From the NCBI RefSeq assembly GCF_029962835.1, contig NC_080590.1, positions 70,395,501 through 70,459,500 of the forward strand: DNA of 64,000 bases, in the 5' to 3' direction. Below are positions 49,601-54,670 of the stretch, in pieces. Source of the stretch: Magnolia sinica (Eukaryota; Streptophyta; Magnoliopsida; Magnoliales; Magnoliaceae). The translations under genes were made by a program, and so were the position numbers. Position 1 is the first letter of the stretch, and the number at the start of each line of letters is the position of its first letter. The notes beneath the pieces were generated by a model that did no database searches, had not been told where the DNA came from, and saw only the letters and a program-made list of their open reading frames with translations.

Positions 49601-51164
49601 ATGATTGAAAACTTGGTGGAGATTGTTATCAGAAAGTCTTCAAGATAGTCCGCTGCTCGACCGGTTGAGCGGACCACTCGACCAATCGAGGGTCCACTCG
49701 ACCGGTCGAGGCCCGCTCGACTCAAAGTCCAATGAGCTCGTCTTTTGGGTGTCCGTTAAGCTCGACCAGTCGAGGGTCAGGCTCGATCGGTCAAGCGGGT
49801 TGCTCGACCAGTCGAGGTCATCCTTCGACTAGTCGAGGTTACGCAAATTCGAGTCCGAATCTTGTGCAGACTGCGGATATTTGAGGCAGTTTCGCAAGGG
49901 TGCGAAAGGGAAATTTCCTAAACTATAAATAGGGGTCCCTAGGGCTATTCTAATGTATTCTAAAGCTTTCTAAAAGTTTTCCAAGGGTTTTAGGGTTATC
50001 AAAGGGTGTAGCAAGGGTGAGATTAGAGGTTGTTCAAATCGGGTAAGTCCTCTCTCTTGTAATTTTCTTTTCATAGTGGATTTCTGTCGCTTTATGCCGT
50101 GGTTTTTTCCCACAAGGATTTTCCATGTTAAATTTTTGTGTTCTTCTGTGATGGCTTGTTACTATTGAATTGATATCCTAGATCTAGATTTGTGTGATTC
50201 TGCAGAAAAAATCCTCAACAATCCGGACCATTCTTCAAATGTATTCTCCCATAATTAGTGTGGGAATAAGAAAGAAGAGACCGAATTGGAAAGAAGAGGA
50301 TGGGAAAATAAGAGACCAAGCAGGAAACAAGAGATAATAGAAAACAAGAGAGAAACTTAAATTATTATTTTTTTACTCTACCTTTAAAATCTTTTATTTA
50401 TAACCAAAGATAACTCCTTTTCAAATAAAATAAAGTTAGAAAGACATACCATTAGCTCTAATTAAGGTTATGGTGCACTATATGACCATTGAATATATGT
50501 ACACTCATATTTAAATACGCTGCAATTTATATGCACCTAAGATTTACCGGATACCAGTTCTGGATCTCATCCAACGCATACATTCATATAGATGTAATGA
50601 CATCACATGATCAATTCTGATTTATTAGTCTCCCCGTATACAGGTTCGGCTTGGATGATATTATCAAGATCTTTTTCGGAGTACAGTGTAGTGGGGTGGG
50701 ACAATCTCCCAAGAACTCTCCTTCTTTACTATACGAACTTCGTATCATCTCCCGAGGGCTACTTCCAAACACTCATCTGCAACTCCAACGATTACAAGAA
50801 CACAACCGTCAATCACGATCTCCACTACATTGCATGGGACACACCACCTAAGCAGCACCCGAGGTCACTCGGATTGAAAGATTACAGGAGAATAATCTTA
50901 AGCAATGCCCCATTTTCTCGCAAGTTCAAGAAAGACGACCCAGTGCTTGACAGGATTGACCGTGAATTGCTCAGAAAGCGGGACGGGCTATTCGCGTTTG
51001 GTGGGTGGTGTTTAGGGAGGGGAGAGAGCTCCGGGAGGTGCACAGATTTTGGTAGGGGTGAGGAGTTGGGAGTTCTGAAGCCTGGAGCTGGTGCAAGGAG
51101 ACTGAAAGTTTTGATAGCAAAGATGCTAAATAAGAGAAATTTCAAAAGAAGGCAATGTGGATGA
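15417..51164 (+). CDS. GLCAT14: GlcAT14-like beta-glucuronosyltransferase (GT14, core-2/I-branching family), four exons
   Basis: Coding exons at 15417-15903, 15987-16062, 16287-16402 and 50644-51164 total 1200 nt: 399 residues plus stop, all in frame, with GT...AG introns of 83, 224 and 34,241 bp. The protein starts [12 protein letters not shown] with a hydrophobic signal anchor at residues about 7-25, as in Golgi type II glycosyltransferases. The GT14 domain follows from about residue 50. Family hallmarks include [105 protein letters not shown] and GGWC. Arabidopsis GLCAT14 proteins, of similar length, add glucuronic acid to galactan side chains of arabinogalactan proteins. Function is by family resemblance. 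The start fits because the anchor follows it directly and a CT-rich leader precedes it. The paralogue (A, B or C) cannot be decided. Confidence 0.92.
15987..16062 (+). CDS. GLCAT14: GT14 gene exon 2
   Basis: The 76-nt exon follows the acceptor ttgcag at 15981-15986 and encodes [20 protein letters not shown] then HLGWK. This segment is strongly conserved in plant GT14 proteins directly after VTQD. The donor CT|GTAAGA lies at 16063. Intron 1 is only 83 bp. Confidence 0.92.
16287..16402 (+). CDS. GLCAT14: GT14 gene exon 3
   Basis: The 116-nt exon follows a T-rich tract and the acceptor ttgaag (16281-16286). It encodes [20 protein letters not shown] then [19 protein letters not shown], a family hallmark. 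The donor ACAG|GTTTTTAT at 16403 opens the 34-kb intron and departs from the plant consensus at +3 to +5 (TTT). Confidence 0.92.
16690..16800 (+). repeat. TTG-tailed retroposon remnant or low-complexity tract
   Basis: The phrase 'ctgctatacaatg' is followed by (TTG)n and a long T run with one interruption. Plant RTE-type LINEs and Au-type SINEs can end in TTG repeats. I cannot recognise a 5' end here, so this is a weak call. The preceding 16403-16690 holds nothing I recognise. Confidence 0.3.
16800..18900 (-). mobile_element. Internally deleted Copia element, same family as the 45-50 kb element
   Basis: Read on the minus strand: an LTR end at 18515 followed by AGTGGTATTAGAGA, the initiator-tRNA-Met primer site of Copia elements; a short gag piece (about 18470-18280); then a jump to the RNase H end (VDSDYAGN, about 18000, and [14 protein letters not shown], 17673-17909); then a 3' LTR-like stretch with TCGATG/CATCGA motifs (17210-17420) and CCACGGCACAAAGCGACA (about 16965-16983). 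That last phrase also occurs in the LTRs of the intact-boundary Copia element. Most of pol is absent and what remains has several breaks. Outer limits are approximate. Confidence 0.65.
18900..19550. other. Unassigned intronic stretch
   Basis: No gene. Minus-strand reading of about 18900-19250 gives a loosely protein-like stretch (for example ALLDLAQYP-type segments) that I cannot assign to a family. It may be worn element coding sequence. Confidence 0.25.
19551..21343. mobile_element. hAT-like non-autonomous DNA element carrying a minisatellite
   Basis: The ends are imperfect inverted repeats: GGCTGTTTGGCATCTTTACT at 19551 and, inverted, GGCTCATTTGGCATCTCTAC at 21343. Each is followed by an 'ataagagct' phrase. 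Subterminal AT-rich arms (19570-19810 and 21160-21330) enclose a tandem array. The GGC(C)TGTTTGG-type terminus is common in plant hAT MITEs. I could not find a clear 8-bp target duplication, and no transposase is encoded. Confidence 0.55.
19834..21050. repeat. Degenerate minisatellite, unit about 36-38 bp, roughly 30 copies
   Basis: Units approximate 'gggcccacatgatggatg' plus 'tccacatcaaaggt', repeated with many substitutions and small indels. The units are diverged from each other, so the array is old. The apparent open frames through it are periodic repeat translations (HHVGPTFDV-like) and not genes. Confidence 0.8.
21344..21556. other. Unassigned spacer with poly(C) tract
   Basis: It contains a run of about twenty C at 21415-21434. 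Nothing else is recognised. Confidence 0.5.
21557..21969 (-). mobile_element. Gypsy integrase fragment (fossil)
   Basis: The minus strand reads [48 protein letters not shown]: the core of a Gypsy chromovirus-like integrase. It stops exactly where the Tekay-like LTR begins (21970), so the Tekay element appears to have landed in it. It may be the same old element as the gag/protease piece at 29900-30600. Broken. Confidence 0.65.
21970..25026 (-). repeat. 3' LTR of the Tekay-like element
   Basis: The minus strand starts TGTAACACCCGCCCC and ends TTTCGGGGCACTACA, about 3.06 kb. It is preceded (25037-25027) by the polypurine tract ggggagtagat. A TATA-like 'ggtatatatgg' (minus strand, about 24275-24285) is followed by a GA-rich leader (about 24232-24165). 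Inside are two tandem units of about 95 bp at 22878-22973 and 22974-23062. Confidence 0.75.
25022..26460 (-). mobile_element. Tekay-like integrase and chromodomain region (fossil)
   Basis: The order on the minus strand is [20 protein letters not shown] (zinc-binding region), [20 protein letters not shown] then [12 protein letters not shown] (catalytic core start), [49 protein letters not shown] and the chromodomain-like tail ending in [11 protein letters not shown]. The order is typical of chromovirus integrases. Belongs to the element at 21970-29590. Broken. Confidence 0.85.
26633..28270 (-). mobile_element. Tekay-like protease, RT and RNase H region (fossil)
   Basis: Protease [20 protein letters not shown] and [16 protein letters not shown] lie at 28263-27928. 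[38 protein letters not shown] and [15 protein letters not shown] lie at 27594-27232, with the conserved IDD catalytic motif visible. The connection [12 protein letters not shown] and RNase [16 protein letters not shown] are at 27174-26633. Broken. Confidence 0.88.
28430..29460 (-). mobile_element. Tekay-like gag region (fossil)
   Basis: A Q-rich stretch (about 29345) precedes [20 protein letters not shown] then [10 protein letters not shown] and [12 protein letters not shown]. Next is [20 protein letters not shown] with [14 protein letters not shown], then the zinc knuckle [14 protein letters not shown] (CX2CX4HX4C). Overlapping plus-strand frames are antisense shadows. Broken. Confidence 0.85.
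29590..29898. other. Unassigned stretch upstream of the Tekay-like gag
   Basis: AT-rich, no gene or LTR copy recognised. It does not match the 3' LTR at 21970-25026 by eye. Confidence 0.4.
29899..30600 (-). mobile_element. Gypsy gag/protease fragment (fossil)
   Basis: The minus strand shows a knuckle [17 protein letters not shown] (30256-30056), an acidic stretch [19 protein letters not shown], then '[20 protein letters not shown]' in another frame, which resembles the start of protease in CRM/Reina-type chromoviruses. It differs from the Tekay-like gag next door, so it is a separate older element, perhaps the one whose integrase piece remains at 21557-21969. Broken. Confidence 0.6.
30600..31207. 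other. Unassigned intronic stretch
   Basis: Possibly more worn minus-strand Gypsy sequence. I see no domain I can name. Confidence 0.25.
31216..31836. mobile_element. hAT-type MITE with perfect 8-bp target duplication
   Basis: Identical 8-bp flanks CTCCTCAC lie at 31208-31215 and 31837-31844. The ends are TAGAGTTGAGCA and, inverted, TAGAGCTGGGCA (10 of 12 match). Both ends continue into GAGTCGAGTC-like subterminal repeats. The length is 621 bp with no coding capacity. The 8-bp duplication and TAGAG... ends identify the hAT superfamily. A GGGA tract and long GA/GT microsatellites lie inside. Confidence 0.85.
31530..31612 (+). repeat. (GA)n followed by (GT)n microsatellite
   Basis: About 52 bases of GA repeats followed by about 30 bases of GT repeats, inside the hAT MITE. 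The minus-strand open frame here (HTHTHT...LSLSLS) is repeat translation. (GGGA)n lies at about 31424-31442. Confidence 0.95.
31845..33548. other. Intronic stretch with short repeats and a MITE end
   Basis: No gene seen. A 27-bp direct repeat (tttgtttcttcgaccgtcag...) occurs at 32322-32348 and 32390-32416. At about 32760-32932 there is a 'cgagtcgagc'-rich stretch ending ACGAGCAGC...; its inverted end reads TAGAGTTGTACACGAG, a typical hAT MITE terminus, but the partner end was not found. At 33455-33548 a unit of about 45 bp containing 'tggaatggtcca' is loosely tandem and is where the Tat-lineage element inserted. Confidence 0.45.
33549..34422 (+). repeat. 5' LTR of the Tat-lineage element
   Basis: TGTTGGGGGG...TGCATCAACA, 874 bp, with TATA box TATAAATA at about 34221-34228. 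3' partner at 43026-43929. Confidence 0.9.
34459..35815 (+). mobile_element. Tat-lineage gag region (fossil)
   Basis: Starts just after the primer site. A basic [11 protein letters not shown] segment is followed by a coiled-coil-like stretch (about 34690-34790, [20 protein letters not shown]). The gag core has [52 protein letters not shown] and [13 protein letters not shown] (35170-35480). A knuckle-like [20 protein letters not shown] is at about 35877-35940. Broken. Confidence 0.85.
36127..38045 (+). mobile_element. Tat-lineage protease, RT and first RNase H region (fossil)
   Basis: The protease-type segment [20 protein letters not shown] lies in 36376-36753. RT blocks follow at about 36900-37340 ([20 protein letters not shown], then MPFGLKNA). 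YIDDMLVKS at 37342 is the RT catalytic block, and [20 protein letters not shown] leads into the first RNase H. Broken. Confidence 0.85.
38240..38530 (+). mobile_element. Second (plant-derived) RNase H of the Tat-lineage element (fossil)
   Basis: [20 protein letters not shown], then [20 protein letters not shown] and [12 protein letters not shown] form a complete-looking archaeal/plant-type RNase H with D, E, D acidic positions visible. A second RNase H after the RT-linked one is the known hallmark of the Tat lineage. Confidence 0.85.
38780..39940 (+). mobile_element. Tat-lineage integrase region (fossil)
   Basis: The zinc-binding part is near 39010 (CDKCQRF). The catalytic core follows with [11 protein letters not shown] (about 39180), [13 protein letters not shown] (about 39270), [16 protein letters not shown] (about 39380), [20 protein letters not shown] and [10 protein letters not shown] (39465-39560), and a C-terminal FRVGDLVL. 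It ends with [20 protein letters not shown] then HLKIYYP near 39940. Minus-strand frames here are shadows. Broken. Confidence 0.85.
40130..42540 (-). mobile_element. Antisense open-frame region between integrase and 3' LTR of the Tat-lineage element
   Basis: Minus-strand segments at 42456-42181 ([20 protein letters not shown]...), 41653-41459, 41139-40960, 40861-40508 and 40501-40250 look protein-like. The 40861-40508 segment is Ala/Glu/Arg-rich with heptad character ([20 protein letters not shown], then [14 protein letters not shown]), a probable coiled coil. The last has an acidic Gly/Ser tail ([20 protein letters not shown]). An intron-like GT...AG interval (104 nt, T-rich, with an ATT repeat) lies at 40959-40856 on that strand. 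Antisense extra ORFs in this position are known from Tat-lineage elements such as Grande and Retand; their function is unknown. Broken. Confidence 0.6.
40867..40910 (+). repeat. (AAT)n microsatellite
   Basis: A run of 'aataataat' with one interruption, inside the intron-like interval of the antisense region. Confidence 0.9.
43026..43929 (+). repeat. 3' LTR of the Tat-lineage element
   Basis: TGTTGGTGGAAAAAT...ACTGCATCAACA, 904 bp, with TATA box near 43727. It is preceded by a G-rich polypurine tract. It aligns along its whole length with 33549-34422. Confidence 0.9.
43930..45064. other. Intronic spacer between the Tat-lineage and Copia elements
   Basis: The first 140 bases continue the 'ttggaatggt(t/c)ca' tandem unit that also lies left of the Tat-lineage element. 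The rest is AT-rich with T/C runs (about 44660-44690). 'gagctgagtcgactcagttgag' near 44799 resembles the gagtcgag motifs of the hAT MITEs. No gene. Confidence 0.45.
45065..45631 (+). repeat. 5' LTR of the Copia element
   Basis: TGTTGTCAAAAAGTC...AATCCCTAGCA, 567 bp. The U3 part carries five or six palindrome-like TCGACC(G/A)GTCGAG units. TATA box TATAAATA at 45323-45330. Confidence 0.92.
45690..46420 (+). mobile_element. Copia gag region (fossil)
   Basis: Begins near 45690 (NGKFDIEK then [12 protein letters not shown] in plus-strand reading). It continues through [20 protein letters not shown] and LLNSLPA to the zinc knuckle [14 protein letters not shown] (about 46332-46375), a CX2CX4HX4C type in which the second position is not the usual residue. 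Broken. Confidence 0.85.
46490..47600 (+). mobile_element. Copia protease and integrase region (fossil)
   Basis: The protease block [20 protein letters not shown] precedes the GAG-pre-integrase segment LWHxRxGHMSE-like ([19 protein letters not shown]). The integrase core shows [48 protein letters not shown] and [16 protein letters not shown]. The order and motifs are Tnt1-like. Broken. Confidence 0.88.
48020..49512 (+). mobile_element. Copia RT and RNase H region (fossil)
   Basis: RT shows [57 protein letters not shown] and [13 protein letters not shown] (the catalytic pair position is visible). RNase H shows [60 protein letters not shown] and [14 protein letters not shown]. Broken. Confidence 0.88.
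49624..50220 (+). repeat. 3' LTR of the Copia element
   Basis: TGTTATCAGAAAGTC...AATCCTCAACA, 597 bp, preceded by the purine-rich 'ttggtggagat'. Compared with the 5' LTR it has one extra palindromic stretch of about 43 bases (aggctcgatcggtcaagcgg...) and lacks a short piece near 'aaggattctagg'. Confidence 0.92.
50226..50643 (+). other. 3' end of GT14 intron 3
   Basis: AT- and purine-rich single-copy-looking sequence (gaagaga/aagaga runs at 50255-50355). It ends with a pyrimidine-rich stretch tagtctccccgtatacag directly before exon 4. No element recognised. Confidence 0.6.
50644..51164 (+). CDS. GLCAT14: GT14 gene exon 4 (last coding exon)
   Basis: It encodes residues 227-399 from [11 protein letters not shown] to ...NFKRRQCG, followed by TGA at 51162-51164. 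It carries [42 protein letters not shown] and GGWC. The C terminus is basic. Read alone, an upstream ATG at 50607 opens the same frame, but the acceptor at 50642-50643 and the family motif FKLYTGSAWM show that the coding exon starts at 50644. No canonical AATAAA is seen within the next 90 bases. Confidence 0.93.
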
Positions 51165-51226
51165 CTTTTTTATTTTTATTATTTTTTAAAAATGTCTACT
51201 CTTAAAAAAAAAAACCAGTGAAAGCA

Positions 51227-51425
51227 TTGTGTGCACACTGTCTGCACCAAGAGTCAGTAGACACTTATCTCCGACCATTTAATACGATAGGCAGGAATCC
51301 AAAACATATTCTAACAAATCCAAATTAAAGTATGATCTGATATACGTTTTTTTGGATTCCCAGCCAACATGTTTGTACGGTGGGAGATAGTGGTCGCACT
51401 GACTCTCGGTGCACACTGCGTGCAC
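51227..51425. repeat. Fold-back (MITE-like) element
   Basis: The arms 51227-51304 and 51348-51425 are imperfect inverted copies: 'gagtcagtagacacttatct' against the complement of 'agatagtggtcgcactgactc', and 'gcaggaatccaaaa' against 'tttttggattcccagc'. A loop of about 43 bases separates them. No clear target duplication was found, so the superfamily is undecided. Confidence 0.6.
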
Positions 51426-51450
51426 GGAAATCGTTTCCAATGTGGGAGAG

Positions 51451-51593
51451 TTTTTTTTTTTTTTTTAACGGTTAGCTTGTAAGTACACACCCCCTCTATG
51501 TTAGCTACCCCCACTAGGGATCGATACCAAGACTTCATGTGTTGAAACGAGTTATCTCCACTCAGTCCGCCAGTTGAGCTATGGATTTGGGTG
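51451..51593 (-). mobile_element. tRNA-derived SINE with target-site duplication
   Basis: The minus strand starts at 51593 with a tRNA-like head. An A-box-like TAGCTCAACTGG (51581-51570) and a B-box-like GGTATCGATCCC (51528-51517) are spaced as in tRNA genes. A body of about 55 bases and a poly(A) tail of about 16 (T run at 51451-51466) follow. The flanks tgtgggagag (51441-51450) and tatgggagag (51594-51603) form a 10-bp target duplication with one change. This is 143 bp of classic plant SINE layout, not a working tRNA gene. Confidence 0.82.
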
Positions 51594-51603
51594 TATGGGA
51601 GAG

Positions 51604-53276
51604 TTGGTTATAGAGAATTATTATATGGTTTCAAGAAAAATTCCTTCTCATTTTCTTGTCATCCTGGGAGGACTCAAATTTCTCTATTGATTTGCATTTG
51701 GAATCGTGGAACGCCCGATCAATCAATCTTGGCCGTCCATTATTTCCTTTTGAATCTTCATGAGTCTCAATCCAAATATCATACACATTGGATGATCCTA
51801 ACCGTCCAAGTGTTGGTCTTCTTTCTTATAGCCATTCATATCAAAGTTGAAAATATGATGGTTAGGATCATCTGATGGAAGTGATTTCTTAATACTTCAA
51901 GCAACCTAGTATAGGTCCTACCAAATGTATGGTTCAAAATGCTAATTGTACCTATTTTTATAAACGGTCCTCACAATTCAGTCTGATCGGAATGTTATAG
52001 TCAACCAGTCCGTATAGTTGTGAGGTGGCCTATGAAAATTGGGTGGACATAATGGATGGTCTTGATTGATGATTGGACTCTCAACCAGAACAAATGACAC
52101 GGATTGCCTGGATGACCTCGGAAGTTCCTGTGGTTGGAAGCTACATGGGACCCGTAGACATGCCCGTAAGAAATCCACTCCGTCCGCTAGTTTCTGGACC
52201 TCATGATAAGACAGGACACTAGAAATCAAGCAGATCCGAAAACTCATGCCGCCCACAACACGTGAAACAACATGGATTGAATGCCTGCCATCAGAAACTA
52301 TGAACGCTTGCATGAACATGTACAGCGGAATGATGCCCTCATTTTCTTGGCTTTTTCATTTTTATTTGGGTTTGATTGAAATATGAAGTTAACTTGTAGA
52401 TTAAAATGTGTTTGACTTTGAGGAATCACTAGCCAAATGAAGTTTAGGCTTTACAGTAGGCTAGAAATTGTAAAATCGCTTAACAATCGTCCTATCTCAA
52501 TTTAAGTGACTCATGCAGTTGGTCTATAGATCCTGGGTAAGAATATTGTTAAAGAAAAGGAAAGGATTAGGCACCCGTTTTTGCCCATACAAAACACCTC
52601 TCTATTTTATTAGATTTTTTGGTTTTTAAGGGGGATCTAGCAGAGTTTTGACATTGTTGCATTTAGTCATGCTTCACGGAGTTTAAGATTCCAGACAAGC
52701 AAAAAGTAAATAAACAACACCTAGCCTTATTGCATAGGGTTTAAGAACCATCCTTACACCATCGTATATAGGATATTAATTTACTATGGTCTATGGGTAA
52801 ACCTAGATTGGTATTGGCTCATTTTTTTTAATGTAACATGCTCGACGGGTGAGCTTGCAGCATCGCTCCCTCACCTTTTTGTTACTTGCGCACCTTGGCT
52901 TTGGCTGATAAGATGAGGTGGACACCTCCGGGGTGTGCTTTTAGCTGTAAAACTACCTCAGTTGGGGCCCACTAAAGTCGACGGGCAAAATTACCTCTCA
53001 TTTTAAAGTGGGGAGTCTACGGATGCCCCCTTTTAACAGAGGTTATGTTTGTGAGTCTAAATTTTTTATGGTTAGAGCCCCTACACTTTATACGGCCTTA
53101 CAAGGATAACCTAGTGATATATGTAAAGGTAATTCTCAATGTTGCACGATCCCATAGCATTGCTTGTAAGACATGTCATTTGTAACGGGCAGTTGCATGT
53201 GCATTTTGCGGCTTTACGGATCTCACACATTACAAATGTATTAAGTTTATAGGTGTCCCGAACTAGAACCACCTAG
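51604..53276. other. Intergenic stretch downstream of the GT14 gene
   Basis: No gene recognised. 51720-52320 carries short 'accgtcca', 'gggaccc' and 'ccatca' phrases like repeats elsewhere. 52560-53200 looks like worn LTR or other repeat sequence that I cannot name. Open frames on either strand are short and lack family features. Confidence 0.4.
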
Positions 53277-53604
53277 GCTATCCTTCTACCAATCAAGTCT
53301 TTTATTTTAACACTTTGATTGTAATAAACTTTTCTATGGATTGAAGTATGGTTGCGCTAACACAAATGTAATCATCTTGCATTTCGGGACAATCAAGCTA
53401 ACACCGAAGGTTCATGTCAGCTGTCCCACATTTAATTTATGATTTTGGAGGAAATCGAAGGTTCATAACTCCCCTTGGGTTATCCTTCTACCAATTAAGT
53501 TTTTTTAATTTTATTTTATTTTAACACTTTGATTGTGACAAACATTTCCATGGATTAAAGTACGGTTGCGCTAACACAGATGTAATCATCTTGTATTCCG
53601 AGAC
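53277..53604 (+). repeat. Diverged direct duplication, unit about 115-125 bp
   Basis: Copies at about 53277-53392 and 53480-53604 share 'tatccttctaccaat(c/t)aag', 'ttaacactttgattgt', 'atggatt(g/a)aagta' and 'ggttgcgctaacaca' in the same order, ending in 'atgtaatcatctt'. Confidence 0.7.
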
Positions 53605-54670
53605 AAAGTTCGATTCCATTGAAGACCCTTCGATTCTATCGAAGCATAAGTTCGATGACATGGAGAATTTCCATATTTTCAAACTTAACTTGCTAGACAG
53701 TTTTGGACCATTTCTGATTGCATCGAGAAATTGTTCGATGACATCAACACCTGTTCGATGACATCAAAGACTTACGCAATGCGATTGGTATGAAGTTTCC
53801 AATTCGAATTTAACCCGAACACAGAACTTCGATGGCATCGAAGTGCCAACAAAGGTGCACAGAGTGAGTAAAATTGAGGCAACTTTCAAAGTCGGCCGAA
53901 CAAAACCTATATATTTGGGTACGCCAAGGAATTCTAAGAACGAATTAGGTTTAGAGGAGTAGAGCCAAGGGTGTAGCAGCTTCCAAGGAGTTCTTTCTTC
54001 TTCCTTAGTTTTTCATGTTTTTCTTTATGAGTTTTAGCTTAATCATATCTTTGGTTAGTTAATATCTTAGTTAAAGCTAAGAGATGAAGCTTGTAGTTTA
54101 TTTTGATGCTTATTATACTTTGATTCAAGTTTATATTGAACTTTCATTGATTTCTAGTTTGAATGAAGGAATATTTTCAGTTTTCTATGATTTATTGTGA
54201 CTGAAATTACAATAGATGCTCGGGAAGCTTTTGATATCTTCTTATTCATTTTACAATCGTGTGATAGATAAAATTCGTGATCCACCATCATACATAGGCA
54301 TGATTGATACATAAATTCCCTGCGATCATGAGACTAGTGCTTCATGTGTGAAATAATTCAATGAAATTCAGCATCACATTATAATTTAATTGCTCCATCT
54401 TCCAATTGGATAGAATAGGACTTTGATTTCAGTTGTGTTTCTATTGAATCAAGTAGCATCATAATAACTATAAGTGAATCCTTAGCGTTATATTTTCCAT
54501 TACTTTGATAGATTCAATTTACATCAATTTTTCTCTAAAATTTCAGATTTTAGATCACTAGTTCTAGTTCTAGTTATTTTCGAAATATGTACAGGTAAGT
54601 CCTTGTGGATTCGATCTCGGTCTCACCGAGTTATTACTACAATCAAGCCCTGCGATTGGTGTTGTGAACA
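53605..54670 (+). repeat. 5' LTR (partial limits) of the plus-strand Athila-like fragment
   Basis: Ends GGTTG/GTTGTGAACA directly before the primer site. Its U3 contains repeated 'ttcgatgacatc(g/a)a' and 'ttcgatggcatcgaag' palindrome-like motifs. The start is not defined. Confidence 0.55.

Larger units (their letters stand above)
45065..50220 (+). mobile_element. Tork/Tnt1-like Copia element with both LTRs and perfect target duplication
   Basis: LTRs at 45065-45631 and 49624-50220. ATCCG lies directly on both sides (45060-45064 and 50221-50225). The primer site TGGTATCAGAGC (45634-45645) matches initiator tRNA-Met. Internal order is gag, protease, integrase, RT, RNase H, as in Copia, and the proteins resemble Tnt1/Tork elements. 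By eye the LTRs differ at several percent of positions, plus two length differences, so the insertion is millions of years old. It looks structurally whole and is broken, with about half a dozen interruptions. It lies in the sense direction within the GT14 intron. Confidence 0.93.
16403..50643 (+). other. Intron 3 of the GT14 gene, 34,241 bp
   Basis: The intron starts GTTTTTATCC and ends CCCCGTATACAG. Exon 3 ends ...TAFKLYT plus one base and exon 4 resumes with GSAWM in the correct phase, matching the unbroken family motif FKLYTGSAWM. The intron holds at least seven mobile elements or fragments in both orientations, listed separately. Only the first 300-400 bases at each end look free of recognisable elements. 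Confidence 0.88.

Noticed and set aside
50607-51164. A separate single-exon gene starting at 50607
   Set aside because: The first 12 codons are not conserved. The acceptor at 50642-50643 and phase match exon 3 of the GT14 gene exactly.
51451-51593. Possible tRNA gene from the A- and B-box motifs
   Set aside because: It has a poly(A) tail and target duplication, and no full cloverleaf is visible after the B box, so it is a SINE.
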